Shown here piece after piece: positions 1 to 4,326 of a DNA stretch of 5,170 bases. The translations under genes and the position numbers were made by a program. Location: positions 1-5,170 of the forward strand of contig VBLR01000031.1 of NCBI GenBank assembly GCA_005878665.1, in the 5' to 3' direction. Each line of letters starts with the position of its first letter. The first letter of the stretch is position 1. The DNA is from Methanobacteriota archaeon (GTDB taxonomy: Archaea > Thermoplasmatota > Thermoplasmata > RBG-16-68-12). The notes below the pieces were generated by a model. The model worked only from the letters and a program-made list of their open reading frames with translations. It was not told where the DNA came from and made no database searches.

Positions 1-111
1 CTCAAGACGAGGCATCTTATGGCCGTCGTAGTCGACGACGTTGATAGAGCGGGGGTGTACGCACGAAGTCCGCAAGGGCGACGTGTTCAGCCCGCCGCCA
101 CTAACCGCCAT
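1..111 (-). CDS. Partial CDS, N-terminal fragment of an unrecognised protein, runs off the left edge
   Basis: On the minus strand an open frame enters from a TAA stop at 150-148 and stays open to base 1. The first in-frame ATG is at 111, giving 37 residues before the edge. The stretch ending VVDYDGHKMPRLE looks like real protein, and its codons (ATC AAC GTC GTC GAC TAC GAC GGC) show the C-ending bias of the other genes here. By hand count about three quarters of the third positions are G or C. No domain can be named from so little sequence. The start is uncertain: GTG at 117, TTG at 75 and ATG at 15 are alternatives, and the ATG at 15 has a weak TATA-like patch (CTCTATCAA, 49-41) about 30 bases upstream. 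It would be divergent from the VOC gene at 224. It could also be chance reading of a spacer. Confidence 0.4.
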   Translation of the reverse strand, partial: MAVSGGGLNTSPLRTSCVHPRSINVVDYDGHKMPRLE

Positions 112-150
112 AGCCACACTAGCACCCGTCGGTGGTGCGTTGGCGGCTTA
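102..150. other. Possible stem-loop in the spacer upstream of the VOC gene
   Basis: TAACCGCCA (102-110) can pair with TGGCGGCTTA (141-150) with one bulged C, and nested inside are GCACC (122-126) and GGTGC (134-138). It lies between the left-edge minus-strand gene and the VOC gene, partly overlapping the proposed start of the former. It has no T-run and no tRNA-like layout. It may be chance pairing in GC-rich DNA. The remaining spacer up to 212 shows nothing else I can support. Confidence 0.15.
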
Positions 151-212
151 GCCGTCAAACAGGATGCGTATGATCGGTCCCGTGATTTTCCCGCGCAATC
201 GAGTCCGGTAGC

Positions 213-217
213 GGAGG
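213..217 (+). promoter_or_regulatory. Shine-Dalgarno site of the VOC gene
   Basis: GGAGG sits six bases before the ATG at 224, matching the 3' end of 16S rRNA at normal spacing. It is the main reason for preferring ATG 224 over ATG 260. It is the only convincing ribosome binding site in the window; the other genes seem to lack one. Confidence 0.5.
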
Positions 218-223
218 CTCTCG

Positions 224-760
224 ATGGCTTCTTGGTTCAATCGGTCCTCTACCGGAGCCATGTCGGACCTGTGGCTCGGCGATGTGGGCATTCGAGTCAC
301 GAACCTCGAGAGGTCAATCGAGTTCTACACAAAGGTGTTCGATCTGGAGCAGATCGATCGAGGCGGGGACGACGAAGGGAAGTACGTCCTCTTCCGAGAC
401 CGGCGTTCCGGCCAGCGATTGGAACTGAATTGGTACGCCGAACGCAGTCCGTTCTGGACCCCCTACGTTTCAGGAGAGGCGCTCGATCACTTTGAGGTCC
501 GTGTGAAGAGCGTGCCGGAGACGCTCGAGCGACTCAAGAAATTCGGCATCGCGCCCGCGACGAGAAAGCTCTGGGTCAACCGGAAGACCGTCGCCACACT
601 GAAAGAGGATCCGAAGTTTCATAAGCTCATGGAAGAGGACGTGTGGACCTCGCGAAACGGACATCGGATCGCCTATATTCAGGACCCCGATGGCATCTTC
701 TTCTGCCTCTACGACCACCCCGAAGAACCGTGGGAGGGGCCAATTCCGGATCATTATTGA
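224..760 (+). CDS. VOC family protein (glyoxalase / extradiol dioxygenase fold)
   Basis: A 178-residue protein with two βαβββ modules of the vicinal oxygen chelate superfamily, whose members are usually metal-dependent lyases, isomerases or dioxygenases, or drug-binding proteins. Module 1 opens with VGIRVTNLERSIEFY (21-35) and carries LEL with E67. Module 2 opens with LDHFEVRV (87-94, H89) and closes with the hallmark DPDG (154-157). Positions usually holding metal ligands read D20 (usually His), E67, H89 and C161 (usually Glu), so the site is atypical. Module 2 also has a longer than usual insertion of about 35 charged residues (112-146). No signal peptide or membrane segment; cytoplasmic. 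ATG 224 has a good Shine-Dalgarno site, but homology begins near W17, and ATG 260 (MSDLWLG) is a plausible alternative. The gene stands alone and is convergent with the transporter gene. Substrate unknown; the family call is firm. Confidence 0.9.
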   Translation: MASWFNRSSTGAMSDLWLGDVGIRVTNLERSIEFYTKVFDLEQIDRGGDDEGKYVLFRDRRSGQRLELNWYAERSPFWTPYVSGEALDHFEVRVKSVPETLERLKKFGIAPATRKLWVNRKTVATLKEDPKFHKLMEEDVWTSRNGHRIAYIQDPDGIFFCLYDHPEEPWEGPIPDHY

Positions 761-779
761 CCGCGGGGTTCACGGTCGA
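757..779. terminator. Possible hairpin between convergent VOC and MFS genes
   Basis: TTGACCG (757-763) can pair with CGGTCGA (773-779), with one T-G wobble, across a 9-base loop. It overlaps the VOC stop codon and lies in the 60-bp gap between two converging genes. No T-run follows on either strand, so a terminator role is only inferred from position. Confidence 0.2.
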
Positions 780-820
780 ATTCTCGAAGTTGAAGCGGAG
801 GCCGCCTGGCTGGCACGAGG

Positions 821-2014
821 TCACTTCGGATCCATGGCGCTCGCCACACGAGTCGCGTCTTCGTCCCGCGACTCGGATGAAACGAACGCGCGGCCGAGGA
901 AACCAAGCCCGAGCAACGAAATCCAAGCGCTCGCCCAGATTCCCGCGCCGAAAGTCGACAGGCTCGCGACTGCCGCCATGATCGGTGCGCCGACGGCCAC
1001 GCCGGCAACGAGGAGCGCATAGAACAATCCCGTCACGAGACCGTGTTGCTCCGGATCCGCGCCTCGGGAGACGAGGGCCGAGGCCGATGGAAAGACAAAT
1101 CCGTGGCCGACTCCGAAGAGCGCCATCAGGATGAGAAGGGTCGGGAGGTCTCGGAGCAGTGGGATGGAGGCCATCGCGATCGCCACCGCCACCAACCCGA
1201 CGGTCGCGGGTGTCGCGGGGCCGTATCGGTCGGCCAGGATCCCCGCCGGATAGTGGAGCAACAGGGATAGGATCGCGAACGCGGTGAAGCTCAGGCCGAC
1301 GGCGAGAGCGCCGTACCCCAGCTCCTGCTGAAGGTGAAGCGGCACGAGGGCGACGAAGGCGCCGAGGATGAAGTAGAGGCTGAAGATCGCCGCGTAGCCG
1401 GCCGCCGGAGACGGTCGCGCGGCGTACGAGGTGAGTCGGTGCCAAGGCATCGCTCTCGGGGCCCTCTGCAGGGGTTCCGAAATAGGAGCCGCGATGACGA
1501 AGCCCGCCAACAGACCTGCGGAGAGCACGTAGAAAAGAATCGGGTAACCGAATCGAGCGACGACCGGCCCGGCGATGCCGAACCCGATCACCACCGCGAG
1601 CGCGAGCGACATCCCGTAGAGGGCCATCGCCCGGCCTTTCCGCTCCTTCGTGGAGGTGTCCGCCATGAGGGCCATCGAACTCGGCCCGACGAGTCCGCTC
1701 CCGAGGCCGTGGCTCACTCGCACCAGGGCGAGCAACAGAGGCGTCGTCGCGAGCGAATAGAGGAACAACGATCCGGCATCCCAGAGCAGCCCCACCTGGA
1801 GGGGCAGTTTGCGCCCGAAGCGATCGGCGATTCGGCCGAAGAACAGGTTCGCGGGGGCATGGACCGCGGAGAAGAGCCCGACAATGATGCCGATCGTCAC
1901 GAGGTCCGCACCCACATGCTGCGCGTAGAGCGCGATCACGGGCACGAGCGCGTTCGAGTCCATCGTGCCAAGCATCGTCGCGGCGAGCAGGTTCAGCGTC
2001 CGCCGCGCGGCCAT
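821..2014 (-). CDS. Major facilitator superfamily (MFS) transporter
   Basis: A 397-residue inner-membrane carrier with about 12 hydrophobic helices in two halves separated by a polar linker near residues 180-205, the usual size and layout for MFS proteins. The loop between helices 2 and 3 has the signature motif A, GRIADRFGRK (60-69), and a degenerate copy, GILADRYG (258-265), occurs at the matching place in the second half. Helix 4 has the conserved arginine (R99, in LVRVSHG), and helix 5 is Gly-rich (GFGIAGP), resembling the antiporter motif. The layout resembles drug or metabolite efflux carriers, but the substrate cannot be read from sequence. ATG 2014 is preferred: the AT-rich patch at 2037-2050 lies about 27 bases upstream, suiting a leaderless transcript, and no Shine-Dalgarno is seen. 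A TTG at 2041 would add nine residues but lies inside that patch. Divergent from the nuclease gene, convergent with the VOC gene. Confidence 0.93.
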   Translation of the reverse strand: MAARRTLNLLAATMLGTMDSNALVPVIALYAQHVGADLVTIGIIVGLFSAVHAPANLFFGRIADRFGRKLPLQVGLLWDAGSLFLYSLATTPLLLALVRVSHGLGSGLVGPSSMALMADTSTKERKGRAMALYGMSLALAVVIGFGIAGPVVARFGYPILFYVLSAGLLAGFVIAAPISEPLQRAPRAMPWHRLTSYAARPSPAAGYAAIFSLYFILGAFVALVPLHLQQELGYGALAVGLSFTAFAILSLLLHYPAGILADRYGPATPATVGLVAVAIAMASIPLLRDLPTLLILMALFGVGHGFVFPSASALVSRGADPEQHGLVTGLFYALLVAGVAVGAPIMAAVASLSTFGAGIWASAWISLLGLGFLGRAFVSSESRDEDATRVASAMDPK

Positions 2015-2036
2015 CGACGGCCGGACGCGGGCGACG

Positions 2037-2050
2037 CTCAAAAGGATGAG
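2037..2050. promoter_or_regulatory. Candidate shared (bidirectional) TATA-like element
   Basis: CTCAAAAGGATGAG is the only AT-rich patch in the 53-bp gap between the divergent transporter and nuclease genes. Its AAAA core (2040-2043) is 26-27 bases from the nuclease ATG (2068) and 27-28 bases from the transporter ATG (2014), which is where an archaeal TATA box should sit for a leaderless start in either direction. The ends, CTCA and TGAG, are inverted repeats. It matches the archaeal TATA consensus poorly, so the call rests on position and composition. Confidence 0.35.
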
Positions 2051-2067
2051 CCCACGCGATTCCCCTA

Positions 2068-2805
2068 ATGCCGCTGATTTGCCGTGGCCACCGGAACGTT
2101 TACGTCGGCGAGACGATTCGATCGCGCGTGCGCATTCCGCTCGTCGTCGATTCGAACGAGCCCGAGGACATCCCCGAACGGCTCCGAGAACTCGGCGTCG
2201 AGATTGAGGTGCGGAAGATTGCGCCGGGAGACTATGTCCTGGGACCGGTTGGGATAGAGCGCAAGACCCTCAACGATTTCTTCAATTCCATGGTCCGCAA
2301 GCGTCTCTTCGAACAGGTTCAGCGACTGCGCGACGCGTACCCCCAGCCGCTCGTGATCCTCGAAGGCGACTTGGCTGAGATCTCGACGTTCCGGAGCCCT
2401 CAGGCAATCCTAGGCGCGCTCCTCGTCCTCGAGACGACGGAGCGGGTTCCTGTCCTGACGACCGCGGACAAGGGACAGACCGCGCTCCTGCTGAGCATCC
2501 TCTGGAAGCGGCAGGAGAAGGGAGCGGCGGAGTACGGCCTGCGGCACAAGCCGAAGGCGATGTCGCTAGAGCAGCGGCAACGGTTCGTCGTCGAGGGACT
2601 GCCGAGCATCGGCGAGACGCTCGCCCGCAGCCTCCTCGAGCGGTTCGGATCCGTCCGCGCTGTGTTCTCGGCCTCCGAGGAGGACTTGAAGAAGGTACCG
2701 AAGATCGGGGACATCAAGGCGGCGGAGATCGTGCGGCTCTCGAACGCGGCCTACGAGGGGGACCAGAAACACTTCGATGACGAAACGTCCGACGCCGACA
2801 GTTGA
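2068..2805 (+). CDS. ERCC4-type (XPF family) structure-specific DNA endonuclease
   Basis: A 245-residue nuclease expected to cut branched or flapped DNA in repair and fork processing. The ERCC4 domain spans about 23-150: VVDSNEP (26-32, D28 and E31), GDY with D55, the family hallmark ERKTLNDF (64-71) and FNSMVRKRLFEQ (72-83), equivalent to the usual S...GRL.EQ. The C-terminal part (about 170-228) has two helix-hairpin-helix units, GLPSIGETLA (177-186) and KVPKIGDIKA (209-218), which bind DNA and in relatives support dimerisation. There is no helicase domain, so this is the short form rather than Hef. Variants: N30 replaces the usual Arg of the D-x-R-E motif, and K78 the Gly of GRL. No clear PCNA-binding box is seen at the acidic C-terminus. 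ATG 2068 is chosen because the first 20 codons keep the GC-rich third positions of the gene; GTG 2128 would start just before the fold. Confidence 0.92.
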   Translation: MPLICRGHRNVYVGETIRSRVRIPLVVDSNEPEDIPERLRELGVEIEVRKIAPGDYVLGPVGIERKTLNDFFNSMVRKRLFEQVQRLRDAYPQPLVILEGDLAEISTFRSPQAILGALLVLETTERVPVLTTADKGQTALLLSILWKRQEKGAAEYGLRHKPKAMSLEQRQRFVVEGLPSIGETLARSLLERFGSVRAVFSASEEDLKKVPKIGDIKAAEIVRLSNAAYEGDQKHFDDETSDADS

Positions 2806-2816
2806 CAGTCAATTTT
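2802..2816 (+). terminator. Probable T-rich terminator of the nuclease gene, with a short dyad
   Basis: The nuclease stop lies inside the perfect dyad TTGAC-A-GTCAA (2802-2812), followed at once by TTTT and an AT-rich stretch to 2824. Archaeal polymerase can terminate on short T-runs, so this is a reasonable but weak terminator. The dyad is too tight for a strong hairpin and could equally be a protein-binding site for transcription rightwards into the small ORF at 2823. Confidence 0.35.
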
Positions 2817-2822
2817 CTATGA

Positions 2823-3023
2823 ATGTCGTACTCGATGAACGACACGACGGCCGATGTGGGTCCGTGGCTCACGCGTGTCGTGGAAAGAGACCGTGCCGCC
2901 GTCGTACGGTCGGACGCCATGGCCAAAGCCGCCGGCCCGGCTGATGCGCGCGCTATCACCGTTGTCCGCAGTCACAATCAGCGCCCGCGCGACGGAGCGC
3001 GACAAAAATCGGCCTCGGACTAG
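2823..3023 (+). CDS. Possible small hypothetical protein (66 residues)
   Basis: I do not recognise this protein. The ORF starts MSYSMNDTTADVG and is hydrophilic, with no membrane segment, cysteine cluster or known motif; its Arg-rich C-terminal third looks less protein-like. By hand count, G+C by codon position is roughly 68, 58 and 73 percent, an ordered pattern that mildly supports coding in this frame. Its TAG stop (3021-3023) overlaps the TAG stop of the convergent SnoaL-like gene in the palindrome CTAG. No Shine-Dalgarno is seen, and the AT-rich patch at 2811-2820 is too close for a standard leaderless start at 2823 or 2835. The opposite strand is also open here, but transcription there should stop at the terminator near 3004. 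This may simply be spacer. Confidence 0.3.
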   Translation: MSYSMNDTTADVGPWLTRVVERDRAAVVRSDAMAKAAGPADARAITVVRSHNQRPRDGARQKSASD

Positions 3024-3045
3024 GAGCCGTCCGGAACGAGGCCGA
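3004..3045 (-). terminator. Hairpin plus T-run terminator of the SnoaL-like gene
   Basis: TCGGCCTCG and CGAGGCCGA (3009-3017 and 3037-3045) form a perfect 9-bp stem, and read on the minus strand it is followed immediately by TTTTT (3008-3004). A second short pairing, GGAC (3017-3020) with GTCC (3029-3032), can form inside the loop. The T-run is on the minus side only, so it terminates the SnoaL-like gene. The upstream arm lies within the last codons, and the stop codon is in the loop. It resembles a bacterial intrinsic terminator; in archaea the T-run alone may suffice. Confidence 0.65.
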
Positions 3046-3451
3046 GTTGTCGGAGCACGAGAAGTCGGTCCCAATACCCGCGAAGGTCCTCAATCTTGCC
3101 ATCTCGCGCGATACCCACGAACGTCGCGGGAACACTCACCGCCTTGTGGGTCGGCGGTATCGTCTCGGCTCCCCCGAAGGCGCCGGCGTGCGTCCCCGTG
3201 TAAATCACTTGGAGGACGAACGCGGTACCTTGGCCGAAAATCCGCTCCTTCGTCCACTTCGAGTCGGGAAATCCCGTGAAGTATGCGGCCGCCCAGGCCC
3301 TCCCGCCACGACGACCCATCCGGAGGTCCGGGCTGTCCGGCCCAATTCCCAGGAACCCGTCCGATGTCAGCGCCTCGAGGCGGTCGAGATCGTGGGCGTT
3401 GAACGCGTCGAACAAAGCTTGGGCGATTTGGGCGCTGTCCTGACTGTGCAT
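3020..3451 (-). CDS. SnoaL-like / NTF2-fold protein (ester-cyclase-like)
   Basis: A 143-residue soluble protein of the SnoaL-like branch of the NTF2 fold, a cone-shaped α+β barrel that binds small hydrophobic molecules and in some members catalyses cyclisation, isomerisation or hydrolysis. Family marks in order: an N-terminal helix with FDAFNAHDLDRLEAL (14-28), a GFPDSKW turn (60-66), YTGTHAG (84-90), IPPTHK (98-103), RDGKIEDL (116-123) and YWDRLLVLRQLGLVP (126-140), a typical ending for SnoaL-like polyketide cyclase relatives. Length fits a full domain. It need not be a polyketide enzyme; no polyketide genes are nearby and the substrate is unknown. ATG 3451 is chosen over the TTG at 3490 because homology starts there and a TATA-like patch lies 26 bases upstream; no Shine-Dalgarno is present. 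Divergent from the small membrane protein. Its 3' end is embedded in its own terminator. Confidence 0.88.
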   Translation of the reverse strand: MHSQDSAQIAQALFDAFNAHDLDRLEALTSDGFLGIGPDSPDLRMGRRGGRAWAAAYFTGFPDSKWTKERIFGQGTAFVLQVIYTGTHAGAFGGAETIPPTHKAVSVPATFVGIARDGKIEDLRGYWDRLLVLRQLGLVPDGS

Positions 3452-3472
3452 AGGGGGGATCGCCACCCGTGG

Positions 3473-3480
3473 CCTAATCG
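3473..3480 (-). promoter_or_regulatory. Weak TATA-like element of the SnoaL-like gene
   Basis: On the minus strand this reads CGATTAGG, centred about 26 bases upstream of ATG 3451, the position expected for a leaderless archaeal transcript. The match to consensus is poor; spacing and the lack of a ribosome binding site are the support. Confidence 0.25.
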
Positions 3481-3618
3481 AAGGGACCAAAGGGAAAAGA
3501 CTCGTCCGCTCCTCCGTTCAGACTCTGGGACGAAGCTGCGTGGGCGAAATCACCATGGATCGCGGAGCGGATAGTCGTTTCGGTGCTGAGGACGGCTTTG
3601 ATACCCAACCGGAAATCA

Positions 3619-3626
3619 TCAAATAC
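3619..3626 (+). promoter_or_regulatory. TATA-like element of the small membrane protein gene
   Basis: TCAAATAC, preceded by purine-rich CGGAAA, is the most AT-rich patch upstream of the membrane protein. Its centre is about 31 bases from ATG 3654 and 25-26 from an in-frame GTG at 3648. That would put the transcription start at about 3648 with a leader of some six bases before the ATG. Confidence 0.3.
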
Positions 3627-3653
3627 GGAAGGAGTGGAACCCGGTTCGTGTCG

Positions 3654-4049
3654 ATGGGGCACCGCATCGCGGAATGGTATCATGGGCTGTTCCATCTGGC
3701 TCAGGTGACGATCCACGATCGATGGGTCAAGAGGTTGCGGCTCATCGCGTTCGTTGCCGCGTCCTCCATCGCGACCCAAATCGTCCTCCGAAGCGCGTTG
3801 GGAGAAGTCGGCCTCGGGAGTCTCCTCCCTAGCTCCGTCCTAACGATTCTCGTCGCGTCGGCGATCTGGCTCGTCGCATACCCGGCGATGTGGCTTCGGA
3901 TGATGACCGTGGTCGTCGAAATGGAAGCGAAGAAGGAGTACGCCGTGATCCTGGGCGAGATTCACAAGCTCCATCATCACCACGACGCCGGGCCAGCCTC
4001 AACGGATGGGCCTCCCACATCCGTCCCCCCAGATGCAACGCGCCGCTAG
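3654..4049 (+). CDS. Small two-helix membrane protein with a His-rich tail, function unknown
   Basis: I cannot place this 131-residue protein in a family. An amphipathic N-terminal part rich in His and Trp (1-27) precedes a first hydrophobic helix near 28-50, a short turn with GEVGLG, a second helix near 60-88 (LTILVASAIWLVAYPAMWL), then a charged helix (89-106), the cluster HKLHHHHD (104-111) and a Pro/Thr-rich end. The His cluster could bind a metal ion, but this is speculation. The frame is open upstream to GTG 3540 and ATG 3555, which would add 38 or 33 residues. I prefer ATG 3654 because GC at third codon positions is about 50 percent upstream and about 80 percent after it, and a TATA-like box fits. 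The layout loosely recalls DUF1003 or the low-affinity iron permease fold, but no motif confirms either. Confidence 0.7.
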   Translation: MGHRIAEWYHGLFHLAQVTIHDRWVKRLRLIAFVAASSIATQIVLRSALGEVGLGSLLPSSVLTILVASAIWLVAYPAMWLRMMTVVVEMEAKKEYAVILGEIHKLHHHHDAGPASTDGPPTSVPPDATRR

Positions 4050-4130
4050 TCACGTCTCTGCGTGGTCGCCCATGAATGCCCCTCCGGGTCTCCGGCGTGC
4101 CACTGACCGGATAGTTCGCAAGCTCGGAGG

Positions 4131-4301
4131 GTGGACACGCTCAGGGAATGCGTGGAACGGAGGAGAGTCCTAGGAATCATCGGTGGACTCATCGGCATGG
4201 TGTCCGGCTCATCGCGCCGAGAGACGCCAGACAATCTCTTTTCAACATGCCGGCCCACGTCCGCCTTTGTCAATACCGGATGGGCGGCGATAAACTTATG
4301 A
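4131..4301 (+). pseudogene. Possible remnant or small ORF with one membrane helix
   Basis: From GTG 4131 to TGA 4301 there is a 56-codon frame containing RRRVLGIIGGLIGMVSG, which resembles the first helix common in small multi-helix archaeal membrane proteins. After that helix the sequence loses hydrophobic character (SSRRETPDN onward) and ends, as if a longer gene had been cut or frameshifted. About two thirds of third positions are G or C, lower than in the firm genes. GGAGG directly abuts the GTG, too close to act as its Shine-Dalgarno; GTG 4152 is another start. The DUF6159 promoter box lies within its last codons. The rest of the spacer 4050-4130 holds nothing I recognise. Confidence 0.2.
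4291..4299 (+). promoter_or_regulatory. TATA-like box of the DUF6159 gene
   Basis: TAAACTTAT, preceded by GGCGGCGA, is the best TATA-like match in the window. Its centre is about 32 bases before ATG 4327, predicting a transcription start near 4321 and a very short leader. TTTTT at 4313-4317 lies between box and start and may mark the initiator region. Confidence 0.4.
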
Positions 4302-4326
4302 CGGCTCCGCTCTTTTTGAACGCGGG

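Noticed and set aside
1..223. A tRNA or other stable RNA suggested by GC-rich complementary segments near 49-95
   Set aside because: GCGGG and CCCGC can pair but the span is too short, and no anticodon arm or TΨC-like sequence is present.
19..495. A 158-codon plus-strand frame at the left end
   Set aside because: It overlaps most of the first half of the VOC domain in another frame and is Arg-rich with no domain; the minus strand of 1-111 has better codon use.
627..2068. Long open frames antisense to the transporter gene and overlapping the VOC gene (minus 627-1445, plus 1334-2068)
   Set aside because: Their products are Arg/Pro/Gly- or Arg/Glu-rich low-complexity sequence typical of antisense reading of GC-rich genes, and the transporter frame has clear MFS motifs.
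2817..3074. An 85-codon minus-strand frame overlapping the end of the SnoaL-like gene
   Set aside because: It would be read through the strong terminator at 3004-3045, and its start lies inside the SnoaL-like gene in another frame.
3452..3490. A 13-residue N-terminal extension of the SnoaL-like protein from TTG 3490
   Set aside because: The extension is outside the fold, uses a rare start codon and has no ribosome binding site; ATG 3451 has a TATA-like patch at the right distance.
2854..3574. Plus-strand frames opposite the SnoaL-like gene (2854-3279 and 3047-3574)
   Set aside because: Arg/Pro-rich translations with no motif; the minus strand carries a full SnoaL-like domain.
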